Shown here in pieces: positions 32,109-41,070 of a stretch of 64,000 nt of DNA (position 1 is its first letter; each line of letters starts with the position of its first letter). Below the pieces are notes generated by a model. The model did no database searches and was not told where the DNA came from. It worked only from the letters and a program-made list of their open reading frames with translations. This DNA comes from Nordella sp. HKS 07. GTDB taxonomy: Bacteria > Pseudomonadota > Alphaproteobacteria > Rhizobiales > Aestuariivirgaceae. The translations under genes and the position numbers were made by a program. The DNA is taken from contig NZ_CP049258.1 in the NCBI RefSeq assembly GCF_011046735.1, forward strand, positions 744,001 to 808,000, given 5' to 3'.

Positions 32109-32634
32109 TTTCTCGAAGAATCTTCATTCATTTTACGCACACCAAATTCCGGCGCCCCTTCGGCGGCAGCCTTGCGACCTATTTGAGAGTTAATCGGGAG
32201 GCCCGTCAGAGATAGCGATCTCTCCGTTCGCGCCTACTCTGGCGGGCTGATTCATTGCTCGACCAATCAAAATGTCGTGCGCATCTCGCGCAGAGCCTTA
32301 TCCCTCTCCCCAGAGTTACCTGATTGTTGCAAAACAGCAATAGCTGTGTGAACTCGCCTTGATCCGGAAACACCGGCGCGGGAGGAACGAATATATGACG
32401 GACATACCCCTCCAAGGTTCGTTTCCGTGTGCGACCCTGGCAGAAAGATCAACGCCCGACCGATATTACCCCTTGGTCCAACTTGCCGACCGGGAAGAGC
32501 CGGGACAAGCTGAACTATTCCCAGCTTGGTTTTCGGCAGTTTGAGCCGCCGAAAGCAGACGGCTCGTTGCGGTGATCGCCCTCGCGCAACGAGCCGCTCC
32601 TGGACTCCACCAGTCATGGCTATGTCGAAGACGA
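32109..32634. other. intergenic region with a perfect 12-bp hairpin
   Basis: No gene is supported in this 526-base gap; a plus-strand frame at 32359-32544 has no ribosome binding site or protein-like composition. A perfect 12-base inverted repeat (CGGCTCGTTGCG at 32560-32571 and CGCAACGAGCCG at 32585-32596, 13-base loop) lies downstream of the DUF3309 gene. It may end that transcript, though no T run follows. Confidence 0.45.
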
Positions 32635-32787
32635 TCAGGCCCGTCCGGTCAGGACGAGAATGAGCAGGACGATGAAGATGAGCCCAACCGTTCCGCTCGG
32701 GTAATAGCCCCAGCTGCGGCTGTATCCCCAATTCGGTAGCGCACCGATAAGCAACAGAATCAAAATCACCAGCAGTATAGTGCTCAT
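32635..32787 (-). CDS. DUF3309 small membrane protein
   Basis: The 50-residue product (MSTILLVILILLLIGALPNW, then YYPSGTVGLIFIVLLILVL) has two short hydrophobic segments around a Trp/Tyr/Ser turn. This is the standard form of the DUF3309 family of tiny membrane proteins of unknown function. A purine-rich site (GAGGTCGGGA) precedes the ATG at 32787. Confidence 0.88.
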   Translation of the reverse strand: MSTILLVILILLLIGALPNWGYSRSWGYYPSGTVGLIFIVLLILVLTGRA

Positions 32788-32976
32788 TCCCGACCTCGCA
32801 TAATTACATGTTGCCGAACAACGTCTCCTGCGCGCCAAAGTTCCATTTGGCTACCGCCGGCGTCTGCGCCCGTGTCGTGGAAATGGATCTCGTCGGCGCC
32901 TATCCGCTGTGCAACCAATTGCACCACTATGCAGAATTGGCACCGTTCAGAGAGCGCTCCCGCTCACCGTCTGAAT

Positions 32977-34104
32977 TCAGGCTTTCTGATCTTCAGGCGA
33001 AAATTCCCGCCGGATCGCCGCGCTGTGTTCGCCGAGAGCCGGCACCGAAACGGCAGTGAGATCGGGATGGAGCGGTGGTGCGGCGAGTTCGAACATGCCA
33101 CCGGGTGCCCGGCAGGCGATCCGCCGCAACGCCGGATGGGTCGAGAGATCGGCGACCGTCGAGACACGGCCCCAGGCCAGGCCCGCCGCCGCAAGACGCT
33201 CGATCGCCTCGCTTGTCGTCAATGCGGCGAATACAGGCGCGATCTCCTGATCGAGCGCCACGCGATGGGTCAACCGCGCGGTGTTGCTGCCAAAGCGGGG
33301 ATCATCGATGAGTTCGGGTCGCGCAAGGACACGCCGGCACAAGCGCGCCCATTCATCGGCGTTCTGGGCGACGATCACAACCTCCCCGTCCCGGCAGGCA
33401 TAGGGCCGGTAGGGATAGATCGAGGCATGGGCGAGTCCGAAGCGTTCCGTCATGCGCCCGGCATAATCATGGTGGAGCAGCGGCACATTCATCCAGTCCG
33501 CCAGCCCGTCGAACATCGCCATTTCGATCGCGGCACCTTTGCCGTTGCGCTCCCGCGCATAGAGCGCCTCGACGATTGCGGCATGCGCATTCATGCCCGT
33601 GCAGATATCGGCCGCCGAGACGCCGACCTTGGCCGGGCGCTCGGGTGAACCGGTGACCGAGCAGAGTCCGGACTCCGCCTGGACCAGGAGGTCATAGGCG
33701 CGCAAACCGCCGCTGGCCGTATCCCTTCCGTAGCCGACAATATCGACAGCGATCAGGCGCGGGAAACGCGCGACCAGCTGCGCCGCGCCGAGACCCAGCC
33801 GCTCGGCGGCTCCGGGCGCCAGATTCTGGACGAATATATCGGCCTTGCCGAGCATGGTCTCGACGATATGCCGGTCCCCGGCGGATTTGAGGTCGAGCAC
33901 CAGGCTCTCCTTGCCGCGATTGAGCCAGGCGAAATAGGCGCTCATGCCGTGAACGGCCGCATCGTAATGACGCGCCGTGTCGCCTTCCGGGCGTTCGATC
34001 TTGATGACACGAGCCCCCGCATCGGCGAGACGCGCGGTACAGAGCGGCGCCGCCACGGCCTGCTCGATGGCGACAACCAGGAGACCGGCGAGCGGGCGCG
34101 TCAT
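32977..34104 (-). CDS. CaiB/BaiF-family (type III) CoA-transferase
   Basis: Type III CoA-transferases move CoA between carboxylic acids through an aspartyl-CoA intermediate. From ATG 34104 (375 residues) the N-terminus PLAGLLVVAIEQAVAAPLCT, then ADAGARVIKIERPEGDTARH, is typical. Further motifs are NRGKESLVLDLKS, ADIFVQNLAPGAAERLGLG and DLLVQAESGLCSVTGSPERP. The catalytic Asp corresponds to ADICTGMNAHAA. An in-frame TTG four codons earlier is less likely. It begins 8 bases after the acyl-CoA dehydrogenase stop, so the two form an operon for activating and oxidising an organic acid whose identity is not evident. Confidence 0.9.
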   Translation of the reverse strand: MTRPLAGLLVVAIEQAVAAPLCTARLADAGARVIKIERPEGDTARHYDAAVHGMSAYFAWLNRGKESLVLDLKSAGDRHIVETMLGKADIFVQNLAPGAAERLGLGAAQLVARFPRLIAVDIVGYGRDTASGGLRAYDLLVQAESGLCSVTGSPERPAKVGVSAADICTGMNAHAAIVEALYARERNGKGAAIEMAMFDGLADWMNVPLLHHDYAGRMTERFGLAHASIYPYRPYACRDGEVVIVAQNADEWARLCRRVLARPELIDDPRFGSNTARLTHRVALDQEIAPVFAALTTSEAIERLAAAGLAWGRVSTVADLSTHPALRRIACRAPGGMFELAAPPLHPDLTAVSVPALGEHSAAIRREFSPEDQKA

Positions 34105-34112
34105 GCCAAACC

Positions 34113-35270
34113 TCAATAGGACCGCGGAAGGGCGAGAACATGCTCGGCGAGATAGCTCAGGATCATGTTGGTCGAGATGGGAGCCACCTGATAGAGCCGC
34201 GTTTCGCGGAATTTCCGCTCAATGTCGAAATCCTCAGCGAAACCGAAGCCGCCATGCGTCTGCACACAGACATTGGCCGCCTCCCACGCCGCATCCGCCG
34301 CGAGCAGCTTCGCCATGTTCGCTTCCGCTCCGCAATCCCGGCCGGCCTCGAACAAGCGCGCCGCTTCCGCGACCATAAGCTCGGCCGCCCGCATGGACGC
34401 ATAGGCCTTGGCTATGGGGAACTGCACGCCCTGATTCTGGCCGATCGGCCGGCCGAATACGGCGCGCTCTTTGGCATATCCGGCGGCCTTCACGAGGAAC
34501 CATTTCGCATCGCCGATACATTCGGCGCCGATCAGGATCCGCTCGGCATTCATGCCCGAAAGGATGTAGCGGAAGCCTTTGCCCTCTTCGCCGATGAGGC
34601 TTGTGGCCGGTATCCGCAACTCATCGAAGAACACTTCGGTTGTTGCATGATTCATCATCGTGCGGATCGGCCTGATCGATAAGCCATGCCCCAGCGCCTC
34701 GGCCATATCGACGATGAAGACGGACAGGCCGTCGGTGCGCTTGGCGACTTCATCGCGCGATGTCGTCCGCGCCAGCAGCAGCATCAGGTCCGAATGCTCG
34801 GCGCGCGATGTCCAGACTTTCTGTCCGGAGACGACGAAGGCGTCTCCGTTGCGCCGGGCGAATGTCTTGATCGATGTCGTGTCGGAACCGCTGCCCGGTT
34901 CGGTGACGCCGAAGGCCTGCAGGCGCAACTCGCCCGATGCAATACGCGGCAGATAAGTCCGCTTCTGATCATCGCTGCCGTGGCGGAGCAGCGTCCCCAT
35001 GATGTACATCTGCGCATGCGCCGCAGCGCCGTTGCAGCCATTGCGCTGAACCTCCTCGAGAATGGCGGCGGCCGCCGAGAGCGACAGACCGGAGCCGCCA
35101 TGTTCCTCGGGGATGAGTGCCGCCAGCCAGCCGGCCTCCGTCAGGGCCGCGACGAAGTCCGTCGGGTAACGTCTCTCGCGATCGAGCTCCCGCCAGTAGG
35201 CGCCGGGAAATCGCTGGCACAATTTGCGGATTTCCTGGCGGATCTCGCCGTAGGTCTCATTTTCCTCCAT
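34113..35270 (-). CDS. acyl-CoA dehydrogenase
   Basis: This 385-residue FAD enzyme oxidises an acyl-CoA at the alpha-beta position. The order of motifs is standard. The N-terminal helical domain is first, then the middle domain with LQAFGVTEPGSGSDTTSIKT and GQKVWTSRAEHSDLMLLLAR. The C-terminal helical domain follows with AYAKERAVFGRPIGQNQGVQ. Near the end come VCVQTHGGFGFAEDFDIER and RLYQVAPISTNMI. The usual catalytic Glu position near the C-terminus is not obvious, so the substrate class is uncertain. It is coupled to the CoA-transferase downstream. Confidence 0.93.
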   Translation of the reverse strand: MEENETYGEIRQEIRKLCQRFPGAYWRELDRERRYPTDFVAALTEAGWLAALIPEEHGGSGLSLSAAAAILEEVQRNGCNGAAAHAQMYIMGTLLRHGSDDQKRTYLPRIASGELRLQAFGVTEPGSGSDTTSIKTFARRNGDAFVVSGQKVWTSRAEHSDLMLLLARTTSRDEVAKRTDGLSVFIVDMAEALGHGLSIRPIRTMMNHATTEVFFDELRIPATSLIGEEGKGFRYILSGMNAERILIGAECIGDAKWFLVKAAGYAKERAVFGRPIGQNQGVQFPIAKAYASMRAAELMVAEAARLFEAGRDCGAEANMAKLLAADAAWEAANVCVQTHGGFGFAEDFDIERKFRETRLYQVAPISTNMILSYLAEHVLALPRSY

Positions 35271-35291
35271 GGGATTTTCTATCGCCAGTTG

Positions 35292-36212
35292 TCACTTCGC
35301 GGGGAGCGGGATGAACTCCGTCTCGTCCGGCACCGGACCGAAACGACCGGTCTTCCAGTCCTCCTTCGCCGCCTCGATGCGCTCCTTGCGCGAGGAAACG
35401 AAATTCCACCAGATGTGGCGGGGCCCTTCCATTGCAGTGCCGCCCAGAAACATCATGCGGGTCTTCTTCGCCGTCTTGATGGTGATGCGGTCACCGGGAC
35501 GGAAGATCAGCATCTGGGGTGCGGCGAATGTTTCGCCGGCGATATCGACCTCGCCCTCGACCAGATAGACGGCGCGCTCTTCATAGGTGGCATCGAGCGG
35601 CACGGCGACGCCGGCCTCCGCCGTCACTTCGACATAGAACCAGTCGGACACCATGGTAACAGGCGAAGTAGCGCCGAACGCCGATCCGGCGATCACGCGC
35701 GCGCGCAGATTCCTGTCTTCGATGATCGGCAGTGTCGCCGCGTCGAAATGTTGGAAAGAGGGCGCCATTTCTTCCTTATCAGCCGGCAGCGCGATCCAGC
35801 TCTGCAAGCCCAACATCGCCTGACCGTTCTTGCGCTGCATGTCGGGCGTGCGCTCGGAATGGGCGATGCCGCGCCCCGCCGTCATGAGATTCATCGCGCC
35901 CGGCATGATCTCCTGGATATTGCCCTCGCTGTCGCGATGCAGGATCGAGCCGTCGAAGAGATAGCTGACGGTGGCTAGCCCGATATGGGGGTGCGGCCGC
36001 ACATCCATGCCATGCCCGGCGATGAACTGCACCGGCCCGAAATGATCGAAGAAGATGAAAGGCCCGACCATCTGGCGGCGACCATGCGGAAGGGCGCGGC
36101 GCACATTGAAGCCATCGCCGAGATCGCGCACGCGGGGCACGATGACGAGATCGAGCGCATTGCAGGATTTGACGTCGCCTAGAATCGGATCGTTTGTCGG
36201 TAGCCAGCTCAT
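35292..36212 (-). CDS. pirin family protein
   Basis: Pirins are bicupin proteins; some bacterial members are quercetinases. ATG 36212 has a good ribosome binding site (GAGGAG) and gives 306 residues. The N-terminal cupin holds the metal residues in FFDHFGPVQFIAGHGMDVRP-HPHIGLATVSYLFDG, HRDSEGNIQEIMPGAMNLMT and GIAHSE. The C-terminal cupin begins near 185 (YVEVTAEAGVAVPL). An upstream in-frame GTG (36233) is less well supported. It lies 21 bases upstream of the acyl-CoA dehydrogenase gene but no functional link is obvious. Confidence 0.93.
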   Translation of the reverse strand: MSWLPTNDPILGDVKSCNALDLVIVPRVRDLGDGFNVRRALPHGRRQMVGPFIFFDHFGPVQFIAGHGMDVRPHPHIGLATVSYLFDGSILHRDSEGNIQEIMPGAMNLMTAGRGIAHSERTPDMQRKNGQAMLGLQSWIALPADKEEMAPSFQHFDAATLPIIEDRNLRARVIAGSAFGATSPVTMVSDWFYVEVTAEAGVAVPLDATYEERAVYLVEGEVDIAGETFAAPQMLIFRPGDRITIKTAKKTRMMFLGGTAMEGPRHIWWNFVSSRKERIEAAKEDWKTGRFGPVPDETEFIPLPAK

Positions 36213-36256
36213 GCCCCACTCCTCTTCACTCACAAAATAACAAAACTACGCGCAGA

Positions 36257-37741
36257 CTAAGCCAATTCGCGGCTTCGGCAAATATCGTAGGTCTGCTGCC
36301 AGGGCCTGAGCCGCTCGAAAGCGGCACTCACCGCCAGCACATCCGTATCGGCATAGCGCTTGCCGATGATCTGCATGCCGACCGGCATGCCCTTGGCGAG
36401 GCCTGCCGGAATGGATGCCGCCGGATGGCCGGTGAAGTTGATCGGAAAGGTGAGGCACCAGCCGATGAGCCGGTTGACCTTTTCGCCGGCGACCGTCTCG
36501 GGCCCCAGCGTATTGCCGTCCTTCGCATTGGTGACCGGCAGACACCCGAGTGTCGGCGAGATGAGAATGTCGTGATCGGCGAAGACATTCTGCACCGCAT
36601 CATAGATCTCGGTGCGCACGACCTGCGCCTGGTTGAGCGCGACCGCCGTCATGTCCTTGTAGCGGTCGAACCAATAGAGATATTCGGGCGGCAGGTCGGC
36701 GCGGTGCTTGCCGAGGAGATCGACGCCCGCCGCCTGCAGGCCGTATATGCCGCTGACATTGAGCGGCATGATAATCTGGCACCAGAGATCGGCGAGCTCC
36801 ATATGCGAGCGTTTGATACCGAGCTTGACGTCGGTCACGACAGCGCCCGCCTCGCGCAGGGCATCGACCGCCTTGCGCACCGTCTCGGCGACCTCGGGCT
36901 CGACCGGGAACACGTCGAGATCGGGGCTGTAGGCGATGCGCATGCCCTTGATCGGGCGATCGAGAGCGCCAAGGAAATCCACGGTCTCGTCGAGCGCATA
37001 AGGATCGCGGCGGTCATAACCGGCAAGCGCGGTGAGCGCCAGAGCGGCGTCGCGCACATTGCGGGTGATCGGTCCCTCGAAGAGGAAGGGTGTTTCGGCC
37101 GAGAACGCATTGGGCCGCGTCCACATCGGCACACGGCCGAAGGCCGCCTTGTAGCCATAGACGCCGCACCAGGAAGCGGGGATGCGTATCGAGCCGCCGC
37201 CATCGGTACCCTCCGCCAGCGGCAGCAGACCATCGGCCACCGCCGCGGCGCTGCCGCCCGACGAGCCGCCCGGATTCTTCGTCGTGTCGAACGGATTGCC
37301 GGTCGGCCCGAACAGGTAATTGTCGGTGACACCGCGAAAGCCCATGACCGGGCTGTTAGTCTTGCCGACAATGATGGCGCCGCCGCGCTGCTCGATGCGC
37401 TCGGCAAAGGGACAAGCGATATCCGGCCTGAAGTCCTTGAGTGCGCGAATGCCGCCAAGGGTTGCCGGCCAACCCGGCTTGAAGTCGAAGAGATCCTTGA
37501 TCGCCACTGGCACGCCGTGGAGCGGCCCGAGCGTCCTGCCCGCCATGACAGCCTGCTCGGCCGCCTTCGCCGCCTCGCGCGCCTCATCCGGCGCCAGATG
37601 GACCACCGCATTGAGGCTCGGATTGCGCTCCTCGATCCGCTTGAGGAAGTGATCTACGACTTCGACTGGAGACAGCTTCTTGCTCTTGATGGCTTCGGCG
37701 ATGCTGCCGGCCGAAGCATAGGAAAGATCGTCGCCTGTCAT
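36257..37741 (-). CDS. amidase (amidase signature family)
   Basis: The 494-residue hydrolase has the Ser-cisSer-Lys triad of the amidase signature family: Lys in GVPVAIKDLFDF (about 82), the Gly/Ser-rich core NPGGSSGGSAAAVADGLLPL (about 152-171), and the nucleophile Ser in DGGGSIRIPASWCGVYGYK. The N-terminus (AGSIAEAIKSKKLSPVEVVD) and C-terminus (FTGHPAASIPAGLAKGMPVG) are also typical, as is the length. It is related in sequence to GatA, but no gatB/gatC is adjacent, so it is probably a catabolic amidase of unknown substrate. Confidence 0.93.
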   Translation of the reverse strand: MTGDDLSYASAGSIAEAIKSKKLSPVEVVDHFLKRIEERNPSLNAVVHLAPDEAREAAKAAEQAVMAGRTLGPLHGVPVAIKDLFDFKPGWPATLGGIRALKDFRPDIACPFAERIEQRGGAIIVGKTNSPVMGFRGVTDNYLFGPTGNPFDTTKNPGGSSGGSAAAVADGLLPLAEGTDGGGSIRIPASWCGVYGYKAAFGRVPMWTRPNAFSAETPFLFEGPITRNVRDAALALTALAGYDRRDPYALDETVDFLGALDRPIKGMRIAYSPDLDVFPVEPEVAETVRKAVDALREAGAVVTDVKLGIKRSHMELADLWCQIIMPLNVSGIYGLQAAGVDLLGKHRADLPPEYLYWFDRYKDMTAVALNQAQVVRTEIYDAVQNVFADHDILISPTLGCLPVTNAKDGNTLGPETVAGEKVNRLIGWCLTFPINFTGHPAASIPAGLAKGMPVGMQIIGKRYADTDVLAVSAAFERLRPWQQTYDICRSRELA

Positions 37742-37928
37742 AGTTCCTCCCGTTTGGCATTAGGAGCGCAATCTTAACCGCGGATGGCGGTTTGGCACCC
37801 TGCCTCGGCGCATATCAGGCATGCCGGCCGGCTTCGCCCTTTGGTTCACCGCGATTCGCCGTTTTTGGCGCTGTTCACGAAGTCCCGTTACACCGCATTC
37901 TCGTGTTCTCACACGAACGGACCTGCCA

Positions 37929-38621
37929 ATGATCGATCTATACTACTGCGGCACGCCGAATGGCCTCAAGATGACGGTATTCCTCGAGGAGGCCCAGCTT
38001 CCGCACCGCATCATCAAGGTCGATATCGGCAAGGGCGAGCAATTCAGACCGGACTTCCTGGCCATCTCACCGAATGGCAAGATCCCCGCAATGATCGATC
38101 ATGCTCCGGCCGATGGCGGCGAGCCGATCGCCCTGTTCGAGTCGGGCGCCATGTTGCTCTATCTCGCCGACAAGATCGGCCGCTTCCTGCCTGGGGATCT
38201 CAGAGGCCGCAATGAAGTGATGAAATGGCTGTTCTGGCAGGTCGGCGGACTTGGGCCGATGGCCGGGCAGATCGGCCATTTCAATGTCTATGCGCCGGAG
38301 AAGGTGCCTTATGCGATCGAGCGCTATGCACGCGAGACATCTCGTCTCTACAAGGTCCTCAATACGCGCCTCGCCGATCGCGAATTCATTGCCGGCGATT
38401 ATTCGATCGCCGACATGGCCTGTTATCCCTGGATCGTTCCGCATAAGGGCCACCGCCAGGCGCTCGACGATCATCCGAATCTCAAGCGCTGGTTCGACGC
38501 CATCGCCAGACGCCCGGCGGTGATCAGGGCCTATGCCGGCACGCGCGACTCCTATTCCTCGCCGAAGCCAGTTTCCGATGCGGAGAGACGTATTCTCTTC
38601 GGCACCTCCGCGGGATCGTGA
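37929..38621 (+). CDS. glutathione S-transferase family protein (YfcG-like)
   Basis: ATG 37929 gives 230 residues. The thioredoxin-fold N-domain starts MIDLYYCGTPNGLKMTVFLE, with the cis-Pro region SPNGKIPAMIDH and FESGAMLLYLADKIG. The helical C-domain has GDYSIADMACYPWI. The GTPNGLK wording and the YAxETxRLYKVLxxRLADREF stretch match the YfcG/Ure2p-like disulfide-reducing subgroup. The frame upstream of 37929 is not protein-like. It stands alone between convergent and divergent neighbours. Confidence 0.9.
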   Translation: MIDLYYCGTPNGLKMTVFLEEAQLPHRIIKVDIGKGEQFRPDFLAISPNGKIPAMIDHAPADGGEPIALFESGAMLLYLADKIGRFLPGDLRGRNEVMKWLFWQVGGLGPMAGQIGHFNVYAPEKVPYAIERYARETSRLYKVLNTRLADREFIAGDYSIADMACYPWIVPHKGHRQALDDHPNLKRWFDAIARRPAVIRAYAGTRDSYSSPKPVSDAERRILFGTSAGS

Positions 38622-38628
38622 CTCCTTC

Positions 38629-39819
38629 TCATATCTTCACAAGCATGGCGGTCACATACATGATCGCCAAGCCGGTCGCGGTTCCGGTCAGCACCGGCTT
38701 CGTCATCAGCCCGCTGGACAGGTCTTTCGAGCCGCGGGCCAGCAGCGCGCTGATCTCGACGACGACCTGCGCGATGGCGCCCGCGCCGATGGCCAGCGCC
38801 AGCGCCGACCAATGTGGCGCATAGGCGAGACTCCCGGCCCACATGCCGATGACGGCGGGCCCTCCGGCGATCAGCGCCAGCAGCGCGAAATGCTTCAATG
38901 ACGGTTTGATCTTGAGAAGCGGGGCCGCGATACCGATGCCTTCGGTGATGTTGTGGAGCGTGAAACCCATGACCAGGAATGTGCCGAGACCGGCGGCGCC
39001 GGCGGCAAAGGCGGCGCCAATGGCAAGCCCTTCCCCGAGATTGTGGAGACCGATGCCGATGGCGATGTAGGTGGCAAGTGCCAGGCCGCTTGGCGCGCCC
39101 TGCCGGCGCGACAGGCTGAGCAGGAAGGCGAAGCTCGCACCGGCGGCCAGGATCACCATCATCGGTCCCTGGAAGATGCTCGCCGAGCGTCCGGCGAATT
39201 CAAGCGCATCCTCCAGCGTGTCGATCAGAAGGAAAACCAGCAGACCGACGGTCATTGCCAGCAGGAACTTCATGAGCGCCGGGCCGGCGCCGCGCAAGGC
39301 CGGGAAGAAAGCCAGCCCGATCACGACCGGCACGATACCGACAAAGGCGCCCAACAGCCCCTGTGACACGAAATTAAGCGAGCTGGCCTGTGGTGTTTCG
39401 ACCGCCACCGGAATGTCGTGCCCGAAGGTAGCGCCGGTATTGGTGACGAAGGTCACGCTATGGGCTTCACCAAGCACCCAGGGAAAGGGAACGGAGATCC
39501 AGGCGACGCTGCCGCGTTCCAGGGGTCCGGGCGGATCCTGGGTGAAGCGCCAATAGGCGGAATCGACCTGTACCTGCGCGATGGTCATCGGTTCCGAACC
39601 ACCGCCCCTCACCAGGAGCCGGATGCCATTCTGGTCGAGTATCGTGCGCTCGACGGTGAGATTCTCGACCGGCGGCGCGCCATTGCCGAAATTGCCGAGC
39701 AGATCACTGGAGACGAGCCACCACAGCGCGCCGATCAGCAAAGCAAGGGGCACGAGAAGCCAGGAAAGCCTGGCATAGGACGGCGCGACGGAGGATTGCG
39801 GGGTTTCGTCGACGCTCAT
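38629..39819 (-). CDS. ZIP-family metal transporter with N-terminal extracytoplasmic domain
   Basis: The 396-residue protein has an N-terminal helix (20-38) and a beta-rich non-membrane domain (about 50-145). About eight helices follow from residue 150. Helices IV and V carry the ZIP metal motifs HNLGEG (259-264) and HNITEG (289-294). ZIP proteins move divalent metals (Zn, Fe, Mn) towards the cytoplasm. The about 100-residue extracytoplasmic domain is unusual, as most ZIP proteins start directly with the membrane part. Its start overlaps the stop of the multicopper oxidase gene (ATGA), so the two are translationally coupled and share the promoter with MntR-type operators. Manganese is the favoured ion from the regulator; iron or zinc is possible. 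Confidence 0.85.
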   Translation of the reverse strand: MSVDETPQSSVAPSYARLSWLLVPLALLIGALWWLVSSDLLGNFGNGAPPVENLTVERTILDQNGIRLLVRGGGSEPMTIAQVQVDSAYWRFTQDPPGPLERGSVAWISVPFPWVLGEAHSVTFVTNTGATFGHDIPVAVETPQASSLNFVSQGLLGAFVGIVPVVIGLAFFPALRGAGPALMKFLLAMTVGLLVFLLIDTLEDALEFAGRSASIFQGPMMVILAAGASFAFLLSLSRRQGAPSGLALATYIAIGIGLHNLGEGLAIGAAFAAGAAGLGTFLVMGFTLHNITEGIGIAAPLLKIKPSLKHFALLALIAGGPAVIGMWAGSLAYAPHWSALALAIGAGAIAQVVVEISALLARGSKDLSSGLMTKPVLTGTATGLAIMYVTAMLVKI

Positions 39820-40943
39820 GACAGGGCCTCCACCACGTCGAACATGCCCATCCAGCCAAGCTCGGTGAATTCCGACTGATGAGCGTGGAACATATAGAGC
39901 CCCGGCTCATGATCGCTCTGCTCGGCAAAGGTGAATTCCAGGATGCCGCGCTGCGCCTGACATTGCATGATGATGTCGACCGTCTTGAGCGTCGGCGTGA
40001 GCGTCGTGCCCTGGTCGTAATAGTCGAAGAAGTTGCCGTGCAGGTGGAAGGAGTTGATCGGATCGAACTCCGTCACATTCACCAGATAGATGCGGACCGG
40101 CCGGCTGCGCACCACCTTGATCGGCTTCTTGGCATAGCAATGGGCAATCGTGTTGCAGGCGTAGAACTCATTCTCGCCGTCGAAATTCGTGTCGAAGGCG
40201 TTCATGACCATGGCCATCTCCTGCCATCTTGCGTTCTCCGGCGTGCCGAGAAGACGCGACTTGGCGGCTTCGGCCATCTCGGGATGACGCGCCGGATCGG
40301 GATCGATCACGAACAGGCCATACATGCCTTTGTGGATATGCCGCGCCAAGGGCAGCGCGTGGCAGTGATAAAGATGACAGCCATAGGGTCTCGCATCGAA
40401 TTCGTAAGTGAACTCCTCGCCAGGCGCGACGAGACCGGCGCCCGGAATGCCGTCCATGCGGGCAGCGTGAAATCCATGGAAATGCATCGAATGAGGATGC
40501 GACCCGAAATTCTTGAAGACGATGCGCACCCTTTCTCCCTCGGTGACGCGCAAAGCGGGACCGGGAACACGTCCATTGAATGTCCAGGCCGGGAATTTGA
40601 CGCCAGGAGCGATCTCGATCTCCTTGTCTTCCGCGGTCACCTGGAAGGTGCGCAGCTTGCGCCCGTCGGGCAGGTACGACACCTCGCCCGTATCCCACTC
40701 GGTCAGCATCGCTGTGGGGTCGAAGCCGTTGTTCGCGCTGTCGACATCGCCAACGGTGATCATCTCGCCATGGGCGTTCACGTGCGCGCTGGTATCCGCG
40801 GCGGCGGAATTGTGCCCTTGATGCCCTGACACCTGATCGCCTTGCCCGAGCGCACCTTTGGCACCGACCAGGGCACTGCTCGCCGCTAATAGTCCCGCCC
40901 CCATCAAACCGCGTCTCTTGAGATCGACCGGCCAGCCCGACAT
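39816..40943 (-). CDS. two-domain multicopper oxidase, exported
   Basis: ATG 40943 (375 residues) has a ribosome binding site (GGGAG) and a signal with twin Arg (LKRRGLMGAGLLAASSALVG). Copper ligands are visible: H154-F-H156 (MHFHGF), H193-C194-H195, H202/H204 and M207 in domain 1; H300-L-H302 (FHLHG) and H353-A-H355 in domain 2. The Cys of the type 1 site is in domain 1 only, since domain 2 has HAH. A two-domain protein with trinuclear-site His in both halves should assemble as a trimer, like nitrite reductase and two-domain laccases. It is the first gene of the operon with ZIP, under MntR-like operators. It may oxidise Mn(II) or Fe(II) in the periplasm. Confidence 0.88.
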   Translation of the reverse strand: MSGWPVDLKRRGLMGAGLLAASSALVGAKGALGQGDQVSGHQGHNSAAADTSAHVNAHGEMITVGDVDSANNGFDPTAMLTEWDTGEVSYLPDGRKLRTFQVTAEDKEIEIAPGVKFPAWTFNGRVPGPALRVTEGERVRIVFKNFGSHPHSMHFHGFHAARMDGIPGAGLVAPGEEFTYEFDARPYGCHLYHCHALPLARHIHKGMYGLFVIDPDPARHPEMAEAAKSRLLGTPENARWQEMAMVMNAFDTNFDGENEFYACNTIAHCYAKKPIKVVRSRPVRIYLVNVTEFDPINSFHLHGNFFDYYDQGTTLTPTLKTVDIIMQCQAQRGILEFTFAEQSDHEPGLYMFHAHQSEFTELGWMGMFDVVEALS

Positions 40944-40993
40944 GACACTCTCCCAATTAGCCCACTCAAAGAATATCAGCATATGCGTAATAT

Positions 40994-41009
40994 TATAGCA
41001 AGAGCTATA
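40994..41009. promoter_or_regulatory. putative MntR operator 1
   Basis: The palindrome TATAGC-AAGA-GCTATA matches the core of the known MntR site, ATAGC-N4-GCTAT. It lies 51 bases upstream of the multicopper oxidase start and probably overlaps its promoter. Confidence 0.7.
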
Positions 41010-41034
41010 TTTTGTGAAAAGTATCGGAATGTTA

Positions 41035-41050
41035 TATAGCCGTAGCTATA
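41035..41050. promoter_or_regulatory. putative MntR operator 2
   Basis: The palindrome TATAGC-CGTA-GCTATA has the same core as operator 1. Its centre is 41 bases away, about four helical turns. It lies about 21 bases upstream of the mntR start, so autoregulation is likely. Confidence 0.7.
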
Positions 41051-41070
41051 TCGTTTTGGAGTGAAGTGAG

